NCBI RefSeq assembly: GCF_030680935.1
Contig: NZ_JAUXUP010000042.1
Span: 81,654 to 145,653 of the forward strand
From: Polaromonas sp.
GTDB lineage: Bacteria > Pseudomonadota > Gammaproteobacteria > Burkholderiales > Burkholderiaceae_C
DNA: 64,000 nucleotides
Direction: 5' to 3'
Positions 34,381 to 42,577 of the stretch are shown here, piece after piece (position 1 is the first letter of the stretch; each line of letters opens with the position of its first letter). Both the position numbers and the translations under genes were made by a program. Below the pieces are notes generated by a model, which had not been told where the DNA came from, ran no database searches, and was given only the letters and a program-made list of their open reading frames with translations.

Positions 34381-35946
34381 TCACCCGCGCAGCAACTTTC
34401 GCAGCTTCAGCCCGGTGGCCCAGAGCGCTCCGAAATAAATAGCACCTGAAGCAATCAGCACAAGGGCTAACAGCCCAATCCGCTTGAAATATTCAGCGCG
34501 CAGGCCGGTCCAGCTCACGGCTTGGGCGGACCACATCAAAAACACCGCCAGCAGCGCACTGGCCGCCAGCACCTGCAGTGCAAACCGGCCCCAGCCGGCA
34601 GAGGGCCGGTAACTTCCGCGCCGACGCAGCCCGATCAGCAGCCACAGCGCATTGATCAAGGCGCCAATACCAATGGCCAGCGCCAGCCCGGCATGCTGCA
34701 GCAGCGGCACCAGCGCAAGATTGAGCAACTGCGTGATCACCAGCACCACCAGGGCAATACGCACCGGCGTCTTGATGTCCTGGCTGGCGTAAAAACCCGG
34801 CGCCAGCACCTTGATGGCCACCAGCCCGACCAGCCCGGCGCCGTAACCCATCAGGGCGGTGGTGGTCTGCTGAACATCGCGATCGGTGAAGGCGCCATAG
34901 TGGTAAAGCGTGGCCACCAGGGGTTGGGCAAAAGTCAGCAGCGCCACCGCACTGGGCACAGCCAGCAGGACGACAATTCGCAGCCCCCAGTCCAGCATGG
35001 CTGAATAGGCATCGCTATCGTCGGCAGCACGGGCGGCGGCCAGTTGCGGCATCAGGACCACACCAATCGCCACACCCAGCATGGCGGTGGGGAACTCCAT
35101 CAGCCGGTCGGCATAGGTCAGCCAGCTGACGCTGCCGGGCGTCAGGTGCGAGGCAATCTGCGTGTTGATGATGGTCGACACATGCGCCACGCTGACGCCC
35201 AGCAAGGCCGGCAACATCAGTTTGCCGATGTTGCGGGTGCCGGGGTCGGCCCAGGCCGCACGAATCGATTGCCAACCCAGCCCGACGCGCGGCAACATGC
35301 CAATTCTCAAGAGGGCTGGCACCTGCACCGCCAGTTGCAACGCGCCGCCCATCATCACGCCCGCACCCATGGCGTAAATCGGCTCAATCCCCTTCGACTG
35401 AAACCATGGCGCCCCCAGCCAGGCCGCCCCAATCATGGACACATTCAGCAGCACGGGGGTGGCCGCCGGTACCGCAAAACGCTTCCAGGTGTTCAGAATG
35501 CCGGCCGACAGCGCCACCAGCGACATGAAGCCGATGTAGGGAAACATCCAGCGTGTCATGAAAACCGCCGCCTCAAAACCACGCGGCTCCTGCTTCAGGC
35601 CGCTGGCCATCACCCATACCAGCACCGGTGCGGCCGCCACGCCGATCACGCAGGTCAAGAGCAAGGCCCAGGTCAGCAAGGTGGCGACCCGGTTGACCAG
35701 CACTTGTGTGGCGGCCTCGCCGTGCTGCGCCTTGTTGGCGGCCAGCACCGGCACAAAGGCCTGGCTGAAAGCGCCCTCGGCAAACAGGCGCCGGAACAGG
35801 TTGGGAATGCGAAATGCCACGTTGAAGGCGTCTGTCAGCGCGCTGGCGCCAAAGGTGGAAGCCATCAACAGCTCACGCGCCAGACCGGTGATGCGTGAAA
35901 CCAGCGTGAACAGGGAGACGGTGGACGCGGATTTGAAAAGTGACAC
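34381..35946 (-). CDS. murJ: Lipid II flippase MurJ
   Basis: A 521-residue inner-membrane protein with about fourteen helices that moves lipid II across the membrane for peptidoglycan synthesis. The start MSLFKSASTVSLFTLVSRI and DAFNVAFRIPNLFRRLFAEGAFSQAFVP are diagnostic for MurJ/MviN. rpsT often neighbours murJ in Betaproteobacteria; here rpsT lies 2 kb away, beyond an alpha/beta hydrolase gene and its regulator gene. Confidence 0.95.
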   Translation of the reverse strand: MSLFKSASTVSLFTLVSRITGLARELLMASTFGASALTDAFNVAFRIPNLFRRLFAEGAFSQAFVPVLAANKAQHGEAATQVLVNRVATLLTWALLLTCVIGVAAAPVLVWVMASGLKQEPRGFEAAVFMTRWMFPYIGFMSLVALSAGILNTWKRFAVPAATPVLLNVSMIGAAWLGAPWFQSKGIEPIYAMGAGVMMGGALQLAVQVPALLRIGMLPRVGLGWQSIRAAWADPGTRNIGKLMLPALLGVSVAHVSTIINTQIASHLTPGSVSWLTYADRLMEFPTAMLGVAIGVVLMPQLAAARAADDSDAYSAMLDWGLRIVVLLAVPSAVALLTFAQPLVATLYHYGAFTDRDVQQTTTALMGYGAGLVGLVAIKVLAPGFYASQDIKTPVRIALVVLVITQLLNLALVPLLQHAGLALAIGIGALINALWLLIGLRRRGSYRPSAGWGRFALQVLAASALLAVFLMWSAQAVSWTGLRAEYFKRIGLLALVLIASGAIYFGALWATGLKLRKLLRG

Positions 35947-35983
35947 AGCAGGAGTTTAATGGCCCTCGCTCCGGGTTCCAGGC

Positions 35984-36928
35984 CTAACGTTGCCCGGAAA
36001 GGTCGGCCAGAAAATTGGCGTACAGCTGTGCCGTTCGCTTCGGCGCCTCCATCATCGGCAAGTGTCCTACCCCTTGCACCACCTCGATGCGGGGGTTTTT
36101 CAGGCGCGTGCGCAACACCTCCGCGCCTGAAACATCAAACACACGCTCGTCGCCACCCCATAAGGTGAGGCTGGGCTGTTGCAATGCGCCAATTGGCGCA
36201 TCCAGAAGGTAGCGGTCTTTCAATTGCGCATTCCATAGGCGAACATTCGACGGTGCATTGCGCAGTGCATCGGCCTGCGTCGCCTGAAGGATGGGATACG
36301 GCAGGAAAGGACGTTGGGTGAACAGCAAGGACATCATCTGGTCAAACTCAGCCGCGGTGTGTGCAATCAGTGGCGTCTTGCCGGTATCGATCAGTCCGTC
36401 CATCGCACTGGGCCTGGGCGTCTTGATGCCGTGCGGGGCACCGATAAAGGCAATACTTGCCGCGCGCTCTGGATACCGGATGGCAAACAGCGCCGCAATG
36501 GTGCCACCCATCGAATTGCCCGCCAGATGCGCCCGCTGGATACCCAGCGCATCAAGCAGGGCCTTCAGGCGCTCTGTTTGCGAGGCGTAGTCATAGCTCT
36601 GATCACGCAGCCTGCCGCTTTCCCCGAAGCCAGGCAGGTCGGGGGCAATCACCTGATAGCGACGGGTCAGGCCCCGTGCAAAGTCCACCCAATGGTCTTT
36701 CTCGGCAAAAATACCATGCAGCAAAACCACCGGCTCACCGGTTCCGCCCACCAGATAATGGACTTCATGCGCGCCCGCTGAGACCGTTTTCTCCGACAGG
36801 CCGGACAATGCGCGGTTAAGACTCAGCAGCGGTTGCACAAACAAGCCCGGCAAGCTGTAGTACATCAACACCGTAGCGGTCAGCAACAAAAGCAGAAATA
36901 CACACAATGCAAGGGCTATACGTTTCAA
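35984..36928 (-). CDS. Alpha/beta hydrolase, membrane-anchored
   Basis: A 314-residue hydrolase. The first ~25 residues form a signal anchor (ALALCVFLLLLLTATVLMYY). The fold shows the oxyanion HG dipeptide (VVLLHGIFAEKDHW), the nucleophile elbow GNSMGGT and the catalytic His in GVGHLPMMEAPKR; Asp is probably in WGGDERVFD. It may be a lipase or esterase facing the periplasm. It is divergent from an AraC regulator that probably controls it. Confidence 0.87.
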   Translation of the reverse strand: MKRIALALCVFLLLLLTATVLMYYSLPGLFVQPLLSLNRALSGLSEKTVSAGAHEVHYLVGGTGEPVVLLHGIFAEKDHWVDFARGLTRRYQVIAPDLPGFGESGRLRDQSYDYASQTERLKALLDALGIQRAHLAGNSMGGTIAALFAIRYPERAASIAFIGAPHGIKTPRPSAMDGLIDTGKTPLIAHTAAEFDQMMSLLFTQRPFLPYPILQATQADALRNAPSNVRLWNAQLKDRYLLDAPIGALQQPSLTLWGGDERVFDVSGAEVLRTRLKNPRIEVVQGVGHLPMMEAPKRTAQLYANFLADLSGQR

Positions 36929-37035
36929 GAAAGTCTCCGTGTAAATGGGATGTGAGTCGACGCCGCTGGCCGGGGGAACGAGCCGCGTTCGGGAGAATAC
37001 AAAAAAGCATGACGAAAAACTTGTACGTTTAGGCT

Positions 37036-37770
37036 ATGCGCGCAGCCAATACCCTCACGCTAGGCACCAACCGGGCGCTGTATGTAGGCGACTTGCCGGC
37101 CACGGGCTGGCACCGCCACGCGTCCCCGGTGCTGCTGATGGGGCTATCGGGCCGCTTCTCGGTGCAGTTGCCCAGCGAGCGCCCCCAGACATGTAGCAGC
37201 GCCCTGATAGACACCGGTGTGGAGCATGTATTCGACCCCTGCGGCGAACATGTTGCACTGATGTACCTTGAGCCGGACTCTCTGGAGGCACGGGGTTTAC
37301 GCACCCACTTTCAGTCGCAAGGCGGGGTGATTTTCGAGCCCGCTGTGCGGGTAGCCTCGCGCAGCCGCATGGATGCGCATTTGCGCACCTTCGATATGCA
37401 TTCGCTGCTGCAATTGACCTGTTCGCAGGTTGCGCCCATCGATGAGCGGGTCGCCCGCAGCCTGCTGGCCTTGCGCACGCAGCGCGAGGGACCACTCGGC
37501 CGTGACTGCGCAGGGGCAACCGCACACTTGTCTGCCTCGCGCTTTAACCACTTGTTCCGCGCTGAAATGGGCGTGAGTTTTCGCAGCTACCGCGTGTGGT
37601 CCCAGGTGCGCTCCGCCATGGTCGGGTTAACCACCAACGTCAACCTGACCCATGCCGCATTGCATGGCGGCTTTGTGGATTCGTCGCACTTCAGCCGTAT
37701 GTTCCGCCAAACCTTCGGCATGACACCGTCCAGCGTGCTCAAGCCGTTGAAGGATGTCACCCTGATTTAG
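37036..37770 (+). CDS. AraC family transcriptional regulator
   Basis: A 244-residue regulator. The N-terminal half looks like a cupin-type sensor (ATGWHRHASPVLLMG), while the C-terminal ~90 residues hold two HTH motifs, the first at HLSASRFNHLFRAEMGVSFR and the second ending in the AraC signature SSHFSRMFRQTFGMTPS. It is divergent from the alpha/beta hydrolase gene across a 107-bp gap, its likely target. Confidence 0.87.
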   Translation: MRAANTLTLGTNRALYVGDLPATGWHRHASPVLLMGLSGRFSVQLPSERPQTCSSALIDTGVEHVFDPCGEHVALMYLEPDSLEARGLRTHFQSQGGVIFEPAVRVASRSRMDAHLRTFDMHSLLQLTCSQVAPIDERVARSLLALRTQREGPLGRDCAGATAHLSASRFNHLFRAEMGVSFRSYRVWSQVRSAMVGLTTNVNLTHAALHGGFVDSSHFSRMFRQTFGMTPSSVLKPLKDVTLI

Positions 37771-37847
37771 ACTGGTTGCGGGCGCACCCGTGCCCCCAGG
37801 AATTGCAGGCCCAGACGGGCGTTGGCGCGGCACATATCGGGAAGTTA

Positions 37848-37853
37848 TATAAT
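37848..37853 (+). promoter_or_regulatory. -10 element of the rpsT promoter
   Basis: A perfect TATAAT lies 55 bp before the rpsT start, with a weak TTGGCG (37822-37827) upstream at a longer than ideal 20-bp spacing. Confidence 0.6.
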
Positions 37854-37908
37854 GGTGGGCTTTGCTAGCATCATCCGCAGACCCTTCCTCTTTTAAAGGA
37901 ACCCTTAT

Positions 37909-38217
37909 ATGGCTACCGCCAAACCCAAGAAAAAGAACCCGCGCCTGGCATCAGGCCGCAAACGCGTCCGCCAGGACACCAAACTCAATGCCGCCAACAC
38001 CTCGCTGCGCTCCAAGTACCGCACCGCTGTGAAAAACGTCGAAAAAGCGGTCGCCGCCGGCGACAAGACCAAAGCCACCGAGCTCTTCGCCAAGGCGCAG
38101 AGCATTGTGGACACGATTGCCGACAAGGGCATCTTCCACAAAAACAAGGCAGCTCGCGACAAGAGCCGCCTGTCCACCAAGGTCAAGGCACTCGCCCTGG
38201 CCACTCCCGCCGCGTAA
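37909..38217 (+). CDS. rpsT: 30S ribosomal protein S20
   Basis: A 102-residue basic protein that binds 16S rRNA. It begins [19 protein letters not shown] and contains [14 protein letters not shown] and the conserved [19 protein letters not shown] strong AAAGGAA ribosome site and consensus -10 precede it, and an intrinsic terminator follows. It is monocistronic. Confidence 0.97.
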   Translation: MATAKPKKKNPRLASGRKRVRQDTKLNAANTSLRSKYRTAVKNVEKAVAAGDKTKATELFAKAQSIVDTIADKGIFHKNKAARDKSRLSTKVKALALATPAA

Positions 38218-38296
38218 AACCCACCGCCTGAGCAATCAGGCAACCGCCCGGACTGGCGACAGTCCGCCGTTCTGCAGGGTGCGCTGCCAGCAAAGC

Positions 38297-38324
38297 AAAA
38301 AAGCCGTCTTTCGACGGCTTTTTT
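38297..38324 (+). terminator. Intrinsic terminator after rpsT
   Basis: A perfect 12-bp stem AAAAAAGCCGTC/GACGGCTTTTTT with a 4-base loop, ending in a T-run. It lies 80 bp after the rpsT stop and is nearly symmetrical, so it may work in both directions. Confidence 0.88.
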
Positions 38325-38507
38325 GTTTTCCGATTACTGCCGCCTCCCCCGGATAAGTCGGAAAGCGTGGCGAGCGGGTGCGAGGCAAGGCGCACGGAGC
38401 GCAGCAACCGGAATGTACTTCAGGTATTCGAGGATTGCGACTAAAAAGGAGATGGGGCCCTTTCGTTCCCATCCGGCGCAACGCCGAATCGAGCCCGCGC
38501 AGTAGCT

Positions 38508-38819
38508 TTATGGCTTGTCCGGCAGCAGGCAGGCTTCGGCAATTTGTAGATCGTTGTCTTTGGCGAAATTGATCGCAAAGTCCCAGGCCATGGGTTCGGC
38601 ATCGCGCAACTCGCTGTTGACCACCACACATTTGACGCCATTGATCACTGTGGGAACACACCAGGGCGAATAGGTCAGATGGCTGCCAGGTTGCGGTCCG
38701 CCGGGCCGGAACTGGCTCATCACGCCACACAAACGGTCGGCCCAATCGCTGGGGCGAAAGGTTTTGCCGTCGCGGGTGAGGCCTTGAATGAAGACTTCTT
38801 TGGCGGAGTTGGAGACCAT
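38508..38819 (-). CDS. DUF3579 family protein
   Basis: About 103 residues with the DUF3579 pattern KEVFIQGLTRDGKTFRPSDW, DRLCGVMSQFRPGG, and DAEPMAWDFAINFAKDNDL. The family is found mainly in Betaproteobacteria, often next to argD/argF; the function is unknown. The start is uncertain: ATG 38819 gives the family length, while ATG 38864 or GTG 38876 would add 15-19 residues. It is divergent from argD. Confidence 0.8.
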   Translation of the reverse strand: MVSNSAKEVFIQGLTRDGKTFRPSDWADRLCGVMSQFRPGGPQPGSHLTYSPWCVPTVINGVKCVVVNSELRDAEPMAWDFAINFAKDNDLQIAEACLLPDKP

Positions 38820-38982
38820 CGGGTGGAAGGTTTTTGCGTGCCCGGGACCCGGATTGAGGCCCATGCTGCACCGCACAATGATTCTATCTTATATAAGACT
38901 CAGGCCTGACCTGAAGGCCGCGGTCTCCACGCATGGCTGTGATGAGAGATCGTCACCAAATCACCAAACCTCTGCGCCTAAA

Positions 38983-39024
38983 ATCAACTCAAGCCCGTGA
39001 AGTTGATCGCGGGCTACTTTTTTT
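38983..39024 (+). promoter_or_regulatory. Alternative-hairpin leader before argD, possible attenuator
   Basis: Hairpin A pairs ATCAACT (38983-38989) with AGTTGAT (39001-39007). Hairpin B pairs AGCCCG (38992-38997) with CGGGCT (39010-39015) and is followed by ACTTTTTTTG. The two interlock and cannot both form fully, as in attenuators. A TAAAAT at 38979-38984 could be a -10 box, in which case the transcript would hold only hairpin B. Function is inferred. Confidence 0.4.
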
Positions 39025-39045
39025 GCCAAGTACCCGGAGCTTCCC

Positions 39046-40269
39046 ATGACCGCAGCCCTGCCCCAGCACATAGACGCCGCCTCTCCCCATGTGATGAACA
39101 CCTATGGTCGCCTCCCCATAGCCTTGTCGCACGGACAGGGTTGCAGGGTCTGGGATGTCAATGGCAAGCAATACCTGGACGCCCTGGGCGGCATTGCCGT
39201 CAATACGCTGGGCCACAACCACCCGCGCCTGGTGCCTGCCCTGCAAGACCAGATTGCAAAAATCATCCACAGCTCCAACTATTACCATGTGCCAGGCCAG
39301 GAAACACTGGCGGCCAAACTGGTGGAGCTGTCGGGCCTGGAGAACGTGTTTTTCTGCTCCACCGGACTGGAAGCCAACGAGGCTGCCCTGAAACTGGCGC
39401 GCAAGTTCGGCCATGACAAAGGCATCAACCGCCCGGAAATCGTGGTTTATGAAAAAGCCTTTCACGGCCGCAGCATTGCCACCCTGAGCGCCACCGGCAA
39501 CCCCAAGGTGCAAGCCGGGTTTGGGCCCTTGGTCGAGGGATTTATCCGCGTCCCCATGAACGACATGGCGGCGCTGGAAGCCGCCACCGCCGGCAACCCG
39601 AATGTGGTCGCGGTGTTTTTTGAAGCGATCCAGGGCGAAGGCGGTGTCAACCCGATGGATGCGGGTTACATGCAGCAGATACGCAAGTTGTGCGACCAGC
39701 GCGACTGGCTGTTGATGATTGACGAAGTGCAATGCGGCATGGGCCGCACCGGCAAATGGTTTGCGCACCAGTGGGCCGGTATCAAGCCGGACGTGATGCC
39801 ACTGGCCAAGGGCCTGGGCTCGGGCGTGCCGATTGGCGCAGTGGTGGCCGGACCAAAAGCCGCGCATATCTTTGCCCCCGGCAACCACGGCACCACCTTT
39901 GGCGGCAACCCGCTGGCCATGCGCGCCGGGGTGGAGACCCTGCGCATCATGGAAGAAGACGGCCTGCTGGCCAACGCAGCCAAGGTCGGCGCGCATTTGA
40001 AGTCGGCCCTCAGCCGCGAACTCGCTGGCGAGCTGAAGTCTGGCGCCGTCAAGGAAATTCGCGGCCTGGGACTGATGCTGGGCATAGACCTGGCCCAAGC
40101 TTGCGGGGAATTGCTCACGCGCGCTGCTGACAAAGGGCTGCTGATCAGCGTGACCGCCGACTCGGTGATACGCCTGGTGCCGCCGCTGATACTGAGCGAG
40201 GCCGAGGCCGACGAGATCGTGGCCATCCTGTGCCCGCTGATCAAACAGTTGATCGGGGAAAAGCCATGA
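39046..40269 (+). CDS. argD: Acetylornithine/succinyldiaminopimelate aminotransferase
   Basis: A 407-residue class III PLP aminotransferase of arginine (and possibly lysine) synthesis. It has VWDVNGKQYLDALGGIAVNT, FFCSTGLEANEAALKLARK, FHGRSIATLSATGNPK, the Asp of LLMIDEVQCGMGRTG and the Schiff-base Lys255 (PLAKGLGSGVPIGA). Length and motifs are of the ArgD type. argF starts inside its stop codon (ATGA), giving an argDF operon. Confidence 0.93.
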   Translation: MTAALPQHIDAASPHVMNTYGRLPIALSHGQGCRVWDVNGKQYLDALGGIAVNTLGHNHPRLVPALQDQIAKIIHSSNYYHVPGQETLAAKLVELSGLENVFFCSTGLEANEAALKLARKFGHDKGINRPEIVVYEKAFHGRSIATLSATGNPKVQAGFGPLVEGFIRVPMNDMAALEAATAGNPNVVAVFFEAIQGEGGVNPMDAGYMQQIRKLCDQRDWLLMIDEVQCGMGRTGKWFAHQWAGIKPDVMPLAKGLGSGVPIGAVVAGPKAAHIFAPGNHGTTFGGNPLAMRAGVETLRIMEEDGLLANAAKVGAHLKSALSRELAGELKSGAVKEIRGLGLMLGIDLAQACGELLTRAADKGLLISVTADSVIRLVPPLILSEAEADEIVAILCPLIKQLIGEKP

Positions 40270-41198
40270 GCGCCGCAACCGCGGCTATCCGCCACTACCT
40301 GCAGTTCAGCGACTTCAACGCCGCCGAATATGCCTATATTTTCGGGCGCGCCGCCCTGATCAAGAAAAAATTCAAGGCCTACGAAAAACACCAGCCGCTG
40401 GTGGACCGCACACTGGCCATGATCTTCGAGAAAGCCTCCACCCGCACCCGCGTGAGTTTTGAGGCCGGGATGTACCAGATGGGTGGCAGTGTGGTGCACC
40501 TGACCACCGGGGACAGCCAGCTTGGCCGGTCTGAACCGGTGGCGGACAGCGCCAAAGTCATCAGCCGCATGGTCGATCTGGTGATGATCCGCACTTACGA
40601 GCAAACCAAGATCGACGAGTTTGCAGCACATTCCCGCGTGCCGGTGATCAACGGCCTGACCAACGAGTTTCACCCCTGCCAGATCATGGCCGACCTCTTC
40701 ACCTACATCGAGCACCGCGGCAGCATCAAGGGCAAGACGGTGGCCTGGGTAGGCGACGGCAACAACATGGCCAACACCTGGCTGCAGGCCAGCGAGATCC
40801 TGGGCTTCAAGGTGCACCTGAGCACCCCCAGCGGTTACGAGGTGGACCAGTCGGTGGCAGGCATTCGTTCTGCCGACAGCTACAAGGTCTTCAAGGACCC
40901 GATGCAGGCCTGTGCCGGTGCCGACCTGGTGACGACCGACGTCTGGACCAGCATGGGCTACGAAGCCGAAAACGAGGCACGCAAAAAGGCATTTGCCGAC
41001 TGGTGTGTGGACAGCGACATGATGAAGGCCGCCAGCCCCGACGCGCTGTTCATGCATTGCCTGCCGGCGCATCGCGGTGAAGAAGTGGAAGCCGACGTCA
41101 TCGACGGGCCACAGTCCGTTGTCTGGGACGAGGCCGAGAACCGGCTGCATGTGCAGAAGGCGCTGATGGAGTTTCTGCTTCTGGGACAGATCGGATGA
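40266..41198 (+). CDS. argF: Ornithine carbamoyltransferase
   Basis: A 310-residue enzyme condensing carbamoyl phosphate with ornithine to citrulline. It has the carbamoyl-phosphate motif STRTR (58-62), HPCQ and FMHCLPAHRGEEV; the Cys of HCLP is a substrate ligand. It is translationally coupled to argD. No argG is found next to it, although argG often follows in related genomes. Confidence 0.96.
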   Translation: MSAATAAIRHYLQFSDFNAAEYAYIFGRAALIKKKFKAYEKHQPLVDRTLAMIFEKASTRTRVSFEAGMYQMGGSVVHLTTGDSQLGRSEPVADSAKVISRMVDLVMIRTYEQTKIDEFAAHSRVPVINGLTNEFHPCQIMADLFTYIEHRGSIKGKTVAWVGDGNNMANTWLQASEILGFKVHLSTPSGYEVDQSVAGIRSADSYKVFKDPMQACAGADLVTTDVWTSMGYEAENEARKKAFADWCVDSDMMKAASPDALFMHCLPAHRGEEVEADVIDGPQSVVWDEAENRLHVQKALMEFLLLGQIG

Positions 41199-41614
41199 CC
41201 GTGCGCGAACGGCGTGTGCTGGCGTCGTTGGTGGCTTGACCGGCTGTTGCCACCGCTTCGGGCGTCCCGACGCGGGGCTGAACGTCGGCACACCAGCTAC
41301 CGGGCCCACAAAACGCTACGAAATCAGGAGCTGCTTGCGCCCATCCAGAAAGGGCTACAGGCCGAAACGACACTTGAAACTGCGTCGAAACCGGCCACCA
41401 GCAACACGCAGCGCCAACAGGCCCCGCCCTGGGCCGCGCCCGACGCGCAAAAATCAGCGGCATCGATGTATCGATGTTTGGTGGGCATGAGCGGGTGGCG
41501 CCAAGGTGTATAAACAAGGCCCCCGTCTGGCGACGCGTCATGTGCAATGCGCCGGTCCGGCCTCACCAACCAGCCAGGCGCCTATGAGCGCCGCAACACG
41601 AAAGAAGATCAAGC
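41199..41614. other. 416-bp region without a convincing gene
   Basis: The region between argF and the YebC paralogue gene has several short open frames on both strands, but none shows a recognisable domain or ribosome site. The only feature I see is the dispersed repeat at 41314-41363. The yebC-like promoter presumably lies in its last 100-150 bp. Confidence 0.6.
41314..41363 (+). repeat. Dispersed ~55-bp palindromic repeat, copy 7
   Basis: ACGCTACGAAATCAGGAGCT, then GCTTGCGCCC and AAAGGGCTACAGGCC. The upstream stem is degenerate, while the second half is well conserved. Confidence 0.7.
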
Positions 41615-42328
41615 ATGGGCGCGCAGTGGAAAGCAAAAGGCAAGGAGCTGGCCGCCAATGCCAAGGGCAAGGTCTTCGGAAAACTGGCCAAAGAGATCAT
41701 GGTGGCCGCGCGCAGCGGTGCCGACCCGGCGCTGAACGCGCGCCTGCGGCTGGTGGTGGAGCAGGCCCGCAAGGTTTCCATGCCCAAGGACACGCTGGAG
41801 CGCGCGATCAAGAAGGGAGCCGGACTCACGGGTGAATCGGTGCATTTTGAGCATGTGATTTACGAGGGGTTTGCACCGCACCGCGTGCCCGTCATGGTCG
41901 AATGCCTGACCGACAACCTGAACCGCACCGCGCCTGAAATGCGCGTCTTGTTTCGCAAGGGGCAACTGGGCACCTCCGGCTCGGTCGCCTGGGACTTTGA
42001 CCACGTGGGCATGATAGAAGCCGAACCCGCGGCCGCGGGCGCAGACCCTGAACTGGCCGCCATCGAGGCCGGCGCCCAGGACTTCGAACCCGGCGAAGAG
42101 GAAGGTAGCACGCTGTTTTTGACCGATGCCGCCGATCTGGACATCGTCAGCCGCGCCCTGCCGGCCCAGGGCTTTACCGTGTTGTCCGCCAAGCTCGGCT
42201 ACAAGGCCAAAAATCCCGTCGATCCCGCCAGTCTGAGTGCAGCGGACCTGGAGGAAGTGGAGGCTTTCCTGGCCGCCATCGACGCGAACGACGATGTACA
42301 GAATATCTTTGCGGGTCTGGCAGGCTGA
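41615..42328 (+). CDS. YebC/PmpR family regulator, YeeN-like paralogue
   Basis: A 237-residue TACO1/YebC-family protein with [18 protein letters not shown] and [16 protein letters not shown]. The usual N-terminus (MAGHSKWxNIKHRK) is replaced by [19 protein letters not shown], as in the YeeN subgroup. Family members are described as DNA-binding regulators and, more recently, as factors easing ribosome stalling on proline runs. A canonical yebC is probably elsewhere in the genome. It is monocistronic. Confidence 0.87.
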   Translation: MGAQWKAKGKELAANAKGKVFGKLAKEIMVAARSGADPALNARLRLVVEQARKVSMPKDTLERAIKKGAGLTGESVHFEHVIYEGFAPHRVPVMVECLTDNLNRTAPEMRVLFRKGQLGTSGSVAWDFDHVGMIEAEPAAAGADPELAAIEAGAQDFEPGEEEGSTLFLTDAADLDIVSRALPAQGFTVLSAKLGYKAKNPVDPASLSAADLEEVEAFLAAIDANDDVQNIFAGLAG

Positions 42329-42577
42329 CTGGGCACGCCGAGGATATTTGCTCAAGGGGTGTTGCTTACTTGAGTATCCCGTGCGTTTGCAGCAGTTGCA
42401 CTGACTGCCGTGCCCGGCGCGGATGCACCGCACTACATCGGCACCTGAACCCGTCGACGACGCTGGCTCCGCCATCAGGGCTTGCCCTCCTTGCCGCACC
42501 ATTGACCCGGGATTAGCATCCCATGTGAGCGGGTTGACCACGCAGCCCGCATCCACGTCACAAAAACAGGAGCCGCT

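Noticed and set aside
38340..38507. Possible small RNA or repeat between the rpsT terminator and the DUF3579 gene
   Set aside because: The stretch has an imperfect palindrome near 38410-38430, but there is no second copy in the window, no clear promoter and no terminator of its own.
38983..39015. H-type pseudoknot in the argD leader
   Set aside because: The two stems interlock in pseudoknot order, but the 2-nt loop would have to span a 7-bp stem, which is too short. Mutually exclusive hairpins are more plausible.
39666..41309. A 547-codon minus-strand frame opposite argD-argF
   Set aside because: It lies antisense to two enzymes with complete catalytic motifs and has no independent support.
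42342..42379. Hairpin after the YebC paralogue (GGATA/TATCC and CTCAAG/CTTGAG)
   Set aside because: The stem is interrupted by a bulge and no T-run follows, so I cannot call it a terminator.
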